From positions 1-64,000 of the forward strand of contig NZ_JAGGNR010000011.1 in assembly GCF_018614975.1 (NCBI RefSeq): a stretch of DNA of 64,000 nucleotides, read 5' to 3'. This document shows positions 44,955 through 59,400 of the stretch, piece after piece (position 1 is the stretch's first letter; each line of letters opens with the position of its first letter). The stretch comes from Paenibacillus polymyxa (GTDB lineage: Bacteria; Bacillota; Bacilli; Paenibacillales; Paenibacillaceae). Below the pieces are notes generated by a model. It had not been told where the DNA came from, did not search any database, and worked only from the letters and a program-made list of their open reading frames with translations. The position numbers were made by a program, and so were the translations under genes.

Positions 44955-47412
44955 GCTGTCGAGTCTGAATACATTGCCTGATACCGAGAGGCGTATACTT
45001 CTGGAGCAATTCAATGATACGAAGACCACATACCCGCGAGAAGCAACACTGATCAGTTTGTTTGAGGAGCAGACGAAACGATCCAGTGAACGGGTTGCCT
45101 TGCGTTATGAACATACGGAGATGACGTATGCATCATTAAATAGTAAGGCCAACCGCTTGGCGTTATATCTTCGACAGCAAGGCGTGAAACCAAATCAGGT
45201 TGTAGGCATTTTGTTTTCACGTTCACCCGGTATGGTTATCAGCATTCTTGCCGTACTTAAAGCAGGTGGAGCTTATATGCCGATTGATCCCGAGTACCCG
45301 AAGGAACGTATTCAATACATGCTTGAAGATAGCAAAGCGCAATTCTGTATTACGGAAGAGCAGGAGTATCTGCCTGAAGAAATGTCGATTAAGGCAATCG
45401 TTCCAGACCTGCTGGATGACGATGGGATAGAGGGCAACTTCGCTACAAATCCGAAACAAGTGAATCGACCATCGGATTTGGCTTACATCATCTACACATC
45501 AGGATCAACGGGCAAACCAAAAGGGGTCATGATTGAACATTCCAATGTGGTCAGGCTGCTTTTTAATGACCGAAACTTGTTTGACTTCAGTGAAGAAGAT
45601 GTGTGGACACTGTTCCATTCATTCTGTTTTGATTTTTCGGTATGGGAGATGTATGGGGCGTTATTGTATGGTGCCAGATTAATTATAGTTCCTCTGAATG
45701 TGACAAGAGAGCCAGCACAATTCTTATCATTACTACAGAAGGAACAGGTCACCATTTTGAACCAAACTCCGACTGCCTTTTACCGAATGGCTAGATTGGA
45801 AGTACAGTCAGACTTGGATACACCGCTGGCTGTTCGAAAGGTGATCTTCGGTGGAGAAGCTCTTCAACCTATACAACTACTGGAATGGAAGAAGAAATAT
45901 CCTCAAGCTCAACTAATTAATATGTATGGAATTACGGAAACCACGGTACATGTGACATATAAGGAAATGGAATGGGATGATATCCAAGGTAAAACAAGCA
46001 ACATCGGGAAACCCATCCCTACGCTTCAAATTTATATTCTCGATGAACAGCGGGAATTGGTTCCGATCGGTGTGGAAGGGGAGATTTATGTTGGCGGTGA
46101 AGGCTTGGCTAGGGGATACCTGAACCGAGAAGAACTGACCGCCGAACGGTTTGTTCCCCATCCCTTTGCCCCCTCGCAGCGGTTATATCGAACTGGAGAT
46201 CTCGCCCGCTGGCAGATGAACGGTGAACTTGAATATTTGGGAAGGATCGATCACCAAGTGAAGATCAGAGGTTTCCGAATTGAGCTTGGTGAAATCGAAA
46301 CCAGACTTTTGGAGATAGGTGGAATACAGCAAGCAGTTGTTACGGTGAGGGAAGGGGATGCAGGAGAGAGCGTTCTTTGTGCATATTATGTCTCTGAACG
46401 ACTTCAGCAGAGTAAAGATTTACGAACAAAGCTGTCTCACCATCTGCCGCAGTATATGCTGCCTGCTCACTATATTCAAATGAAGGCCTTGCCAATGACA
46501 CTGAGCAACAAAGTCGATATCAGAGCGCTTCCCGCTCCTATCGACAGTGTGACTCCAATGGATGTTACCGATTTGGTTATGCCAAGCCATGAACTGGAAT
46601 GGCAGATGCTGAACATTTGGCAGGAGATGTTGGATAACCGCAATATGGGGGTAGAGTGTGATTACTTTGAGCTTGGCGGAGACTCCATTCGTGTAATTGA
46701 ACTGATCAGCCGAATGAACAGAGAGCTTGGACTTCATATCCAAATTGCTGATATGTACGATTATCCAACGATTCGCGAACTGGCTAAACATCGTACTTCT
46801 CTTCATGCACCCGATAACGTCCGGAACGAGATTGAGATGGAGTTATTACAGATGCGTACAGAGTGGCTGGCGAACCCGACATTACGAGCCTTGTTACCCT
46901 CCAATGTGGAAGACGTGTATCCCATGAGCGATATTCAGCAGGGAATGGTGTTCCATTACATGAAAAATGAAGGTCTGGGTGTATATCACGATCAGTTTAT
47001 ATATCAGATTCATGAGCATCGAATTCAGGCGCTGAATCTTCGCAAAGTCATGATGGAACTTATAAACAGGCATCCGATTCTGCGTACCGGTTTCAATATT
47101 TCTGATTTTCCCGTACCTGTCCAATATAGTTGTGAACGTATACATTTTGATATTCAGGAGGTCCTACTGGATAGTCTGGATAGCGAATCGATAGAACAGG
47201 AAATTCGGAAATACATGGAGCTTGACCGGAAGCGGCCATTTGATATCCAGCATGCTCCCCTCTGGCGTCTGGTGATTTTCACCTCCCAGGAGGAGTCATA
47301 TGTGGGGTGGATCTTTCATCATGCCATTCTGGATGGATGGAGCGTTGCCGTCTTTATGTCGGAATTACTGAATTTGTACGGTGCTCTCAAAGGAGGGGAA
47401 GTCAGTGCCTGA
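44944..47412 (+). CDS. NRPS module: adenylation (Thr) - carrier - N-lobe of condensation
   Basis: A frame of about 822 aa lying +1 to the preceding gene. No ATG is available near the junction; TTG at 44944 follows GGAAGG by 5 nt and overlaps the previous stop. A sequencing or natural frameshift joining both frames is equally possible. The A domain (about 5-510) has YTSGSTGKPKGV near 184 and FDFSVWE. Reading the ten pocket positions by eye gives DFWNIGMVHK, the established threonine code. The carrier Ser lies in YFELGGDSIRVIE near 579. A condensation N-lobe follows (YPMSDIQQGMVFHYM, with the catalytic FHHAILDGWS near 792), then the frame stops at TGA 47410-47412 about 28 residues later, in mid-domain. 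Confidence 0.8.
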   Translation: MSIKLSSLNTLPDTERRILLEQFNDTKTTYPREATLISLFEEQTKRSSERVALRYEHTEMTYASLNSKANRLALYLRQQGVKPNQVVGILFSRSPGMVISILAVLKAGGAYMPIDPEYPKERIQYMLEDSKAQFCITEEQEYLPEEMSIKAIVPDLLDDDGIEGNFATNPKQVNRPSDLAYIIYTSGSTGKPKGVMIEHSNVVRLLFNDRNLFDFSEEDVWTLFHSFCFDFSVWEMYGALLYGARLIIVPLNVTREPAQFLSLLQKEQVTILNQTPTAFYRMARLEVQSDLDTPLAVRKVIFGGEALQPIQLLEWKKKYPQAQLINMYGITETTVHVTYKEMEWDDIQGKTSNIGKPIPTLQIYILDEQRELVPIGVEGEIYVGGEGLARGYLNREELTAERFVPHPFAPSQRLYRTGDLARWQMNGELEYLGRIDHQVKIRGFRIELGEIETRLLEIGGIQQAVVTVREGDAGESVLCAYYVSERLQQSKDLRTKLSHHLPQYMLPAHYIQMKALPMTLSNKVDIRALPAPIDSVTPMDVTDLVMPSHELEWQMLNIWQEMLDNRNMGVECDYFELGGDSIRVIELISRMNRELGLHIQIADMYDYPTIRELAKHRTSLHAPDNVRNEIEMELLQMRTEWLANPTLRALLPSNVEDVYPMSDIQQGMVFHYMKNEGLGVYHDQFIYQIHEHRIQALNLRKVMMELINRHPILRTGFNISDFPVPVQYSCERIHFDIQEVLLDSLDSESIEQEIRKYMELDRKRPFDIQHAPLWRLVIFTSQEESYVGWIFHHAILDGWSVAVFMSELLNLYGALKGGEVSA

Positions 47413-50400
47413 TCCGTTAAAAACGAGCTACAAAGATTATGTTATAGATCAGATGGCCCAATCTAGAAATTCGTCCATTATAGAGTATTGGCGTGAAGAA
47501 CTGGCGGATTATCGAAAATATTCATTCCCGGAACAGTCCGAGATTCATCATGGCAATTCAGTAGCCAACTCAACAGTGACTCTCCTCCCATCGGAACTGT
47601 ACACCCAGTTAAAAGAAGCGGCACGTAATCAGCGTGTTACGGTTAAATCCTTGTGTCTGTCTGCATTCGTCACTTCATTATATATGTTGTCCTATGAGGA
47701 TGATATCCTGATCGGGCTTGTCGAGAATGGACGTCCTGTCCATGAGGATGGAGCACGCATATTGGGCTGTTTCCTAAATACCGTTCCTATGCGCATGCAA
47801 TTTGACTCTCTGGTGAACTGGGGGGACATTACTCAAAATGTATATCATAAACAAGCCGCACTCAAAAAGTATGGCCGGTTGTCCCTTGTTCAGATTCTAA
47901 ATGCAATTGGGGAGCAAAGCAGCCGAGAAAATCCGCTATTTGATATCGCCTTTAACTATATTGATTTTCATGTGTATGAGTCTGTGGAAAAAGGAATGTT
48001 TGAATTTAAATCTTACAGCTATGAGAAAACAAACACTCTCCTTGATTTTAGTATTTCAGTAACTCTTGGTGAGTTGTCCGTCAAGATGGTGTCATCTTAT
48101 CCAACAGCTTTCACAGATCGGCTGCTTGACGTATATCTGAGGGTTCTTGGTTGCTTGATTGCCAAACCTGAACAGAAGATCGATACAGTCGATATTATCA
48201 CGGAGGAAGAATACACGTTACTGGGAACTTACAATGATTCAACAGCCGAATACCCTTATGAGGCAACCGTTGTAGAACTGCTGGAGCAGCAGGTTATACA
48301 GCAATCTGAGCGAACCGCAATTGTCATGAGGGAGGAGCAGTTATCATACCGAGAATTCGGTATGCGAGTTGATCAGTTTGCAATTCAGTTGCTCGAATCC
48401 GGTGTTGAACCTGGACAGAATATTGGACTTATTTCAAGGCGGTCCATAGAAATGATAACGGCCATTTTCGCCATTTTGAAAGCAGGATGTACCTATATTC
48501 CGCTGGATCCGGAGTTCCCGACTGAGCGAATTCGTACCATACTTGTAGATAGTGATGTGGCTGTACTTATTGCTGAGAAAGATCTGTTCATCAGCGGCTA
48601 TGAAGGCAAGCAGATTAATCTGGTCAAGCAAGAACAGATGCAGAGTGACGGCGAGCGGCAAGCTGTGGACATGTTCACGAAATGCCACAGATCCGCTGAA
48701 GATGTGGCCTATATCATGTATACATCGGGGTCTACAGGTAAACCGAAGGGTGTACAAACGACACACCGTAACATTGTGAAAACCGTAATCAATAACGGTT
48801 TTATGGATATTCATGAAACAGACCGGATGTTGCAACTCTCCAACTATGCATTTGATGGTTCAACATATGAAATATTCGGTGCTTTACTCAATGGAGCTAC
48901 GCTAGTGCTGATTCCCAAGGAAACCGTCCTCAATGTGTCGGAGCTTGCTGATACGCTGGAGCGTGAACGAATCACTTCGGCTTTTATGACTGCTGTACTG
49001 TTCAATGCCGTTGTCGAGTGGGATGTTCAATGTTTGAAACATGTGAGAAGGCTTTTCTTTGGCGGAGAGGCTGGATCCAAAAAGCATGTGGAGAAGGCTC
49101 TGCAGGTTCTGGGGAATGATCGGATTGCTAACGGATATGGTCCGACGGAAACGACCGTTTTTGCAGCGACTTATCTGGTCAATCATCGTTTGCTGGATTA
49201 TAACACTGTTCCCATCGGAAGACCTGTTCACAATACCCAGGCTCATGTAATGAATCGAAAAGGACAACTTCAACCTGTTGGAGTACCTGGCGAGTTGTAT
49301 ATTTCCGGAGATGGGCTTGCGCAAGGTTACCTGCATCAGGCTGAGTTGACCGAAGAACGTTTTGTAATCGGCTCTGCTGGAGAAAGAATGTACAGAACAG
49401 GCGACCTCGTTCGCTGGCTGCCGGATGGAAACCTCGAGTACATGGGAAGGTTGGATCAGCAAGTGAAGATTCGTGGAAATCGGATTGAACTTGGCGAAAT
49501 TGAGAGCAGGCTATCCAGGATTGAATCGATTCAGGATGCTGTGGTCATGACAGAGAAGGATGAGCAGGGACATACCTATTTATGCGCGTATATCGTCCCG
49601 AGTGATAACAAAACTCCTGTGTTGGATTGGAAAAAAGAGCTGAGGCAGAGCCTGCCTGAATATATGGTTCCCAATACGTTCGTTACACTGGAAGCCTTCC
49701 CCATGACACTGAACGGTAAGCTCGACCGGAAGGCACTTCCCAAGCCCACGAGAAGACAGACCAACCATTTCGTTGCTCCGGCTAATGTGTTTGAAGAGAA
49801 ATTAGCACGTATCTGGGAAGAGATTCTGGATATACAGAGCGTCGGAGTAGAGGAGCATTTCTTCGAAATTGGAGGGCATTCACTTAAAGCTATGATGCTT
49901 GTGGCCAGAGTGCAGAAGGAAACCGGCGTAAAGGTTTCACTACAGGATGTATTCATCATGCCTACGATTCGGGAGATGGCCATGTGGATCATGGCAGCAC
50001 GCTCGACAGACCACCCTGGAGAAGAACTTGTGCCCATACCCTACAGGGACACGTACCCGGCGTCTTCTATCCAACAACGGATGTACATTGTTCAGCAAAT
50101 GGAAAATGCAGGTGTAAGCTACAATATGCCTTTCCTGCTTCGGTTAAATGGCAAGCTGGATGTGAATGCCTTGGAGAGATCAATGCAGATGCTGATTCAG
50201 AGACATGAGGCATTGAGAACTTCATTCGAGTTACACCATGGTGAACTGCGGCAGCGTATTCACGGACCTGATCAGATATCTCTTGAACCGTTGCGCCTCG
50301 AAAAAGCCCCATTAGCAGAGACGGAAGAATCGGCTATCCAGACGTTTGCTGAACAATTCATCCAGCCATTTGATCTGGGAGAAGCTCCTTTGTTCCGAAG

Positions 50401-53400
50401 AGGTTTACTTCGGCTTAACGAGGAGTGTCATGTGCTACTGCTTGACCTGCACCATATTATTTCGGATGGACGATCCATAGAGATCCTGATATCCGACTGG
50501 GTTCGGTTATATCAGGGGCAGTACCTTTCGGACCTGAGTGTGCAGTACAAGGATTATGCTGTCTGGGAACAGGAGAAATATCTTCAACAAGAGGCATATA
50601 ACAAAAGTCAGGAGTACTGGTTGTCCTTGTACAAAATCGAAGTCCCTGTTCTTGAAATACCAACAGATCATCTGCGCTCGCCGATCCGCCGTTTTGAGGG
50701 AAGTCGTGTGAACTTAACGTTAGAGTCTGCTCTCGTGAGTCAATTAAAAGATGCAGCAATGACCAATCAACAGACCTTATTTATGCTTATGATGGCATCC
50801 TATCAGATTCTGTTGTCCAAATATGCGGCGGCAGAAGATGTTATAGTGGGCACTCCTTTCACATGCAGAGATACCATCCAGCATGAACAAATGGTAGGCA
50901 TGTTCGCCAACACGCTGGCACTTCGAAGTGAACCCAAGGCAGAACTGACGGTAAGTGTATATCTGGAGAAGATGAGAGAAATTACGCTGGCAGCCTATCA
51001 ATACGGCCGATACCCACTGGAAGACTTGATAGATCGCTTGTCACTGCCGTTTGATTCAAGCCGACATCCATTGTTCGACACGATGTTTATGCTACAGGAT
51101 TCGGCAACAGCACAGATGCATATACCGGGACTTGAGATCGAGTATGCAGAGTGGGATCATCATGCATCAAAATTTGACATGACATGGGTCTGCACATTAT
51201 CCGAAGATGATATGACGTTATCGGTTGAATATCGAACTGATCTGTGGGAGTCACATACCGTAAAACGGATGTTACAACATTATGTACATTTGCTGCAGCA
51301 GATCGTAACTGTCCCGGAACTGAAAATTGGGGAGCTGGAGCTTGTAACCGAATCTGACATTGCACAGATAAATGAATGGAATAACAGCGATGCTGATTAT
51401 CCTCAAGATGCTTCTGTGGCTGAGTTGTTTGAGCAGCAGGTTGAGCTCGGCAGCGCGAATCCGGCTGTCGTGATGGACGGGGACCGGGTTACGTATCAGG
51501 AGTTAAATCATCGCGTGAATCGTCTTGCACGACACCTTATTTCACAGGGCGTTCAGCCTGGGCAACGTGTCGGGCTCATCATGGATCGCTCCATTGAGGT
51601 CATTGTTGCAATGCTTGCCATTGTCAAGAGCGGGGGGGCATACGTCCCTATTGACCCGAGCTTTCCAGCGGACAGGAAGACATACATGCTGATGGATAGC
51701 GGGGCAAGATGGCTGATTGCAGACCATCCTGATCAGATCCCCAACTATAAGGGTGAAGCTCTGATTTTTAATGAAAATGTCTGGGCACACGAATCCAATC
51801 AGAACCCGGTTTTCATCCGTAATAATGTGAATAACAGCGCATATGCCGAGTCTTCTGGACCGGAAGATCCCTTATATGTCATGTACACCTCTGGTTCCAC
51901 CGGAACCCCAAAAGGGGTAATTACGACACACCGCAATGTGATCAAGACGGTAATTCATAATGGTTACGTGGATATCACCCCTGACGACCGCCTGCTACAG
52001 ATATCTAATTATGCTTTTGACGGATCGACTTTCGACATCTATGGTGCCCTGTTACACGGTGCTGAACTTGTTCTTTTGAAACGCGAAGAGGTGCTGGATG
52101 GGAGTGCGCTCGCCAAGGCCATTCGCGAACAACATATCACGATCGCCTTCATGACAACGGCACTATTTAACACACTGGTAGATCTGGATCCAGCATCCTT
52201 GAACGGGACTAGGAAAATTCTCTTTGGCGGTGAGAAAGTATCAGCGACACATGTCAAAAAGGCTGTTGATCTGCTTGGAAAGCATAGACTTGTACATGTA
52301 TATGGCCCGACAGAAACGACGGTATTTGCCACATTTTACTCCATCGTTTCTGGTGAATACATTCCAATTGGTCAGCCAACGAATAACACAAAAGTGTATG
52401 TGCTGAACCATGAAGGCAAGCGATTGCCTGTTGGTATTCCCGGCGAGTTGCATATAGGTGGACAAGGACTTGCCCAAGGATATTTGGGACAACCGGAGCT
52501 CACCCGTGACAAATTTATAGCTAGCCCATTTATTCCGGGAGAACGTCTATATCGGACTGGAGATCTGGTTAAATGGCTGCCGGATGGAAATCTGGAATTC
52601 ATTGATCGAATAGACCATCAAGTGAAGATTCGTGGCAATCGGATCGAACTAGGGGAAGTAGAGGGACGCCTGCGTAAGCTGTCAGGTATCCATGAAGCAA
52701 TAGTGATGGCCGATCGTGACGATCAGGGTCACTCCTATCTATGTGCGTACACTCTACTTCAGGATGGAGAAGCCAAGCAGTCCTTTCAAGATCTGGTAAC
52801 GATGTGGAAGCAGGAACTCAAGCAACAAATGCCGGAATATATGGTTCCAACTGTCTTTTCCATTTTGAGTGAGATACCGCTTACTGCGAATGGAAAGATT
52901 GATCGGAAGAAACTTCCGAAGCCGACGATTGTACGAGGGCAGCAATATGTTCCAGCAGAGAATCCGGTCCAAAAGAGCTTGATTGAGATATGGGAAAGTG
53001 TTCTAGGCATTAAGAAGATAGGAATACAGGATCATTTCTTTGAATTGGGCGGACACTCACTGAAAGCCATGTTGCTAGTAGGCAAGATTCATCAGGAATT
53101 TGATGTCAGACTTACCTTGCTGGATATATTCCAGACCCCAATTCTTCGGGACATGGCTGGATGGATTCTGAAGGCCGCTCGGAATCAATACAGAGCCATT
53201 GAGCCGGCTCCAGTGATGCAATCATATCCTGTTACTTCGGTTCAGAAACAGATTTATTACGCCCAACAATATGAAAACAGTGGAACAAGTTATAACATGC
53301 CGATGTTATTTGAAATCTCAGGAGCATTAGACACGGCTCGTCTGGAAGCATGTTTTAGACGGATCATCGCACGCCATGAAGCCCTGCGGACATCATTCAA

Positions 53401-56400
53401 TATGGAATATAGCGAATTGATTCAACGCATTCATTCGATAGATGAAGTGAAGTGGAAGCTTGAAAGGTGGACTATGGATTCATTGGAAGCCTCGATCCAG
53501 GAATCTGATGGAACTGAAACAGATCCAATGTCTGGCGTGATGTCCACTTTTGTTAAGCCGTTTGATTTGGCAGAAGCACCGCTGATCAGGGCAAGTGTAA
53601 TTGAATTCGATAGGGAACGGTATGTACTGGCGCTGGATACACATCACATCGTGTCTGACGGAGTATCTACTCATCTGATATATGATGAACTGTTTAATCT
53701 TTATCAGGTACGGGCACTTGATCCGATCCGTGTTCAATACAAGGATTATGTGATGTGGAAGCAGAAACAGCAGATGAGCCGTACCTATGAGGAAGCACAG
53801 CAGTTCTGGTTGGATCAGTACTCGGGATTTGAGAGTTCCGCAGAACTTCCAATGGATCGTGCACGTCCTGCCATCAGATCGTACCGGGGGGCATCCTATA
53901 CATTTGGTTTGCCAAGTAAGAAGGTACAGGAGTTGAAAAGAGCAGCTGCCGGTTACGGGGCTACTCCATTCATCCTTCTTTTATCGGTGTATGGCCTGAT
54001 GTTGTCTAAATATACGGGTGATGAGAACATCACCATAGGGGCACCGATTGCCGGACGAGAACATGTAGATGTAGAGCCGACTGTGGGGATGTTTGTAAAC
54101 ACGCTGCCTTTGAAGCTTAATCCAGCTGCTGATCTGACGGTTGGTGAATATATCCAGCATGTCAAAAAATATATGATGGCAGTACATGAACGTGGTATGT
54201 ATTCTCTCAGTGATCTATTAGACAAACTTCATTTTTCTTTTCAGCCGAACCGCAACCCCTTATTTGACACACTGTTTGTACTGCAGGATATGACGCTTCC
54301 CGTCAAAACACTTCAAGATATATCTGTTCGCAAGTTGGATTGGCATGGACAGCAGGCCAAATTCGATATGTCCTGGGTATGGCATGAAGATGGGGATGAA
54401 CTCGTGGCTGAGGTTGAATACAGTTCAGATTTATGGGACCGGGTTACCGTCGAACAAATGACTCGTCATTATGTTTATTTGCTGGAACAACTATTGAATA
54501 GCATGGATACGAAACTGCGTGAGCTGGAGCTGCTTACCCCGCTAGAACAAAAGTATTTTAGAGAGCTTAATAAAACCGATGCTGAATATCCAAGAGATTG
54601 GACTGTTACGGATGCATTTGAATCCATGGTATCAGAACAACCAGAACACGAGGCACTCCTGTACGGCACAGAGAGTGTGACTTATGGACAACTGAACGAA
54701 CACGTAAACCGGATGACGGCATTACTCAAGCGACGTGGAATTAAGCCTGGTGACTACGTCGGACTGTTAACACATCGTAAACCGGAGATGATCATTGCCA
54801 TCCTGGCGATATTAAAAGCAGGAGGAACGTATGTCCCTCTCGATCCCAAATTCCCTGAAGACCGACTAACATACATTTTACGGGACAGTGGAGCGCAGTG
54901 GCTCATCATGGAGCAGAATCAGACCCTTGATTCCTACACGGGAACAATCATCCCCCTGCTCGAACCACAAGTTTATGCAGAAGAGAGTTCAATACAGACA
55001 CCAATCTCCTATTCAGCAGAGCAGCCTGTCTATGTCATGTATACCTCAGGATCTACCGGGATGCCCAAAGGTGTGATAACGAGTCACCGCAATGTAGTGA
55101 AAACCTGTATCAATAACGGATTTGTTGAAATTGGGCGAGAGGATCGAATGTTACAGTTGTCCAATTATGCATTTGATGGCGCCACATATGAAATTTTTGG
55201 AGCACTTCTTAATGGCGCAACACTCGTGCTTATGCCTAATCAACATGTTCATGATGTGTCGTATCTTACAAGCACATTGAGACAAGAGAGGATCACGAGC
55301 CTCTTCATGACAACTTCCCTGTTTAACACGGTAGTTGATTATGACGTACACAGTCTGCGTAGTATGAGGAAGCTGTTTATTGGCGGCGAAGCTGCCTCGG
55401 TGAATCATGTGATTAAAGCGTTGGATGTACTGGGAGAACATCGGATTGTAAATGGTTATGGCCCAACCGAGACGACCGTTTTTGCAGCAACGTATTCCAT
55501 TGATGAGAGAGTAAGGGAAACCGGGCGTGTTCCCATTGGCCGAGCCATTCATAATACAAGGCTCTATGTATTGAATACATGGGGCAAGCTCCAACCTGTG
55601 GGAGTTCCTGGAGAATTGTACATCGGAGGCGAGGGTCTGGCTGCCGGATATCTGGGACAACCGGAGCTGACAGAAGAGAGATTTCTGGCCTGGCACATGG
55701 AAGGGGAAGACAGGGTCTATCGTACAGGAGACCTCGTAAGATGGTTGAAGGATGGCACCATTGAGTACTTGGGTAGATTGGATCAGCAAGTGAAAATCCG
55801 TGGAAATCGGATTGAGCTGGCAGAGATCGAGGAGCACATCCTTGCTCTAAAAGGGGTCAACGAAACTGTAGTTACTGCACATCGTGATGACCAAGGGCAT
55901 TCCATGTTGGCGGCGTATGTTGTAATTGACCCTGCAAGTGTACTTGCCTTGAATGAAACGAAGAATGAGCATCAAGCGGAGAACTGGAGAAGAATCTTAA
56001 AAGAAACACTTCCTGAGTATATGATTCCATCCATATTCATCGAGCTCTCATCCTTACCGCTTACACGGAACGGGAAGCTGGACCGAAAAGCTCTGCCAAA
56101 ACCTGACCTTGCTAGACTGTCTTCAAATTATGTGGCTCCTTCAACACATACGGAGAAGGAACTGGCACAATTATGGACTGAAGTTCTGGATCTCACCCAA
56201 GCGGGCTTGCATGATCATTTCTTCGAAATGGGCGGGCATTCACTAAAAGCAATGGTTCTCTTAGCGAAGCTTCAGGAGAAATGGGCCATCAAATTAAGCA
56301 TGCCGGATTTGTTTAATGCTCCAACGCTGCAACAGATGGCCTCCTTGATTGACCAAGGGGATAAGCAGAATCATACTCGTATCCCGCGTGTCAAAGAACA

Positions 56401-59400
56401 AGACGATTATCCCGTGTCGTCGGCACAGAAGAGACTATATCTGGTGGAACAGTTCGAGGATACCGGGACAAGTTACAATATGCCCATGGTACTGAGGATA
56501 AACGGGAAACCCGATGTGATCCGTCTGGAGCTTGCGCTGAAAGGACTTATTCATCGGCATGAATCACTAAGAACCTCCTTTAGAATGGTTGATGGTGAGC
56601 TACGACAGCACATTCATGACCTGAAGGACATGCATTGGAAACTGGAACTTAGAGCCGAACCTGAAACGCTTGCTGGTCTTGAGAGGAATGAACAGCTGGC
56701 TCGGTATATGGGCACATTTGTCCGGCCCTTCGATCTTGGATGTGCTCCCCTTATGAGAGCAGGGTTATGTGTACTTTCAGACATAGAATATGTGTTGGTC
56801 TTGGACATGCATCACATTGTTTCGGACGGAGTGACGACCGGAATTCTGTATCAGGATTTTATTCAGCTCTATCAGGGACATCCTCTTGATGAGATGACAG
56901 TTCAATATAGGGATTACACAGTGTGGATGAGTGAACAGAAGAACAAGTCGGCCTACCTGACGAGTGAAGATTACTGGCTTAAACGGTACGAGAAAGACAT
57001 CACTGTATTGGACATCCTCACAGAGGGTCGTCGCCCAAGCCGGCGACAATTCACAGGTTCTTCCCATACGTTTGAACTGAGTCCTCAGCTGAGTGGCGCA
57101 GTGAAACAGTTGGCACAACAGACAGATGCAACACTCTTCATGGTGATGTTGGCAGCGTATAACATTCTTTTGTCCAAGTACACGGGGGAAAAAGATATTG
57201 TTGTGGGCATTCCGTTTGCGGGGAGGACTCATACGGATATCTCTTCCGTTGCAGGTATGTTCGTTAACACATTGGCGCTGAGACAAGAATTGTGTGGTGA
57301 TCTCCGGATTCACGAGTGGATCGGTCATGTGCGCAGGGACACGTTGCTGGCTTATGAACATGGAGAGTACCCATTGAATGAACTTATTGAGAAGCTGCAA
57401 ATCGCAAGAGATCCAGAGCGCAATCCGTTATTTGACACCATGTTTGTTCTACAGGATGCCAAACCCCGGACGGTAGAACTGCAAGAGTTGCATATTGAAC
57501 CTCTGGATTGGACGAGTAACACTTCTAAATTCGATATGACTTGGGTAGTTCACGAGAATCAGGAATCTCTTAAACTGACCATAGAATATGCGACAGACCT
57601 TTACGAACATTCTCAGATGGAAAATATGGCGCTTCATTATGAGCATGTGTTAAGACAAATATCCACCTCTCCGGACATATTACTGGACGAGATCAGGCTG
57701 ATCACTCCCTCGGAAGAGCAGGAGATCCTGGAACAGTTCAACGACACTTACGCAGAGTATCCGCGTGATCGTACGATTAGCCAGCTGTTTGAAACCCAAG
57801 CATCGCTTCGTCCCCATCATACGGCGTTGCACTTTTATGGGGAGACGCTATCTTACCAGGAGCTTCACCAGAAGGCTTGTCAGCTTGCCAGCTATCTTGA
57901 GCAGAGCGGCTTAAGCCGTGGAGATGCTGTCGGCTTGTTGGCAGACCGTTCGATTGACATGATTGTGTCGATCTTGGGAATCTTGCGAGCAGGAGGCGTA
58001 TATGTTCCGCTGGATCCATCCTATCCACAAGAGAGAATGATCTACATGCTCGAACACTGTAATGCAAGTATGCTCGTTGCTCCATCGGATAGACCTCTCC
58101 CTGGGTTCAAAGGGTTCGTGGTTCCATTGGAAGAGTCCAGTCGAACTCTATTAGAGAAAAACACATTATCCGTTCAATACGATGATAATCCAACGACATT
58201 ACCGGATGAAGCGACCATGCCAGCGTACATTATGTATACTTCAGGATCGACCGGATTACCGAAAGGTGTGGTCACTACACACCGAAATGTCATAAAGACA
58301 GCGATGAATAATGGATTTATCCATATCCGTGAACAGGATCGGATGTTACAGCTCTCCAACTATGCCTTTGACGGATCAACTTATGAGATCTTCGGTTCAT
58401 TATTGAACGGGGCAACGCTTGTACTGATCAGCAGAGAGGACATGCTGGATATCAACAAGCTTTCCTCAATTATGAAGGGGCAACGGATCACATCTGCCTT
58501 TGTAACTAGTGTACTGTTTAATGCGCTGGTCGATCATGATGTAACCTGTCTGCAACATGTGCATCGATTATTCGTTGGAGGAGAGGCACTTTCCAAATCT
58601 CATGTCATGCAAGCTCATCAATATCTGGGAGACGACCGGATCGCGAATGGGTATGGTCCGACCGAAACAACTGTTTTTGCAACGACATATAATGTTAGGC
58701 GTAATCTGGCAGGTCACAGTTCAGTTCCTATTGGAAGACCCATTCATAATACGAAAGCCTATATTCTCAATGCGCAAGGCCATCTTTTACCTGTGGGTGT
58801 AGCCGGTGAACTGTACATTTCCGGTGAGGGTGTAGCAGAGAAATATGTTGGGGATCCGGATCTGACGCTGAACAAGTTTCTGGAAGATCCATTCTGTCCC
58901 GGTCAACGAATGTACCGGACAGGGGACAGAGTCCGCTGGATGTCTGATGGCTGTATAGAATTTCTTACACGGATCGATCATCAGGTCAAAATTCGCGGAC
59001 ACCGAATTGAACCGGGAGAGATTGAGTCTAGGCTGATACAACATTCTGACGTACAGGAAGCGGTCGTTGTTCCCCGTCAGGACAATACAGGACATTATCT
59101 GTGTGCTTATATCGTTTCATCGGAAGGATTCCAAGAACAAGAGCTCAGAAAGTACGTTCAGCAGAGTTTGCCCGAATACATGGTGCCGTCGTATTTTGTA
59201 TCGATCGCCAAGCTCCCGGTAACGCGTAACGGCAAGCTGGATCGAGGAGTTCTCCCGGCACCGGATCTGAACATCATAAAAGGGGATTACCGTGCACCTG
59301 TAACTCAAGAAGAAGAAATATTGGCCCAAGTCTGGTCAGAAGTACTGGGTGTGGAACGTGTGGGAATCGACGACAACTACTTTGTCCTCGGAGGGGATTC

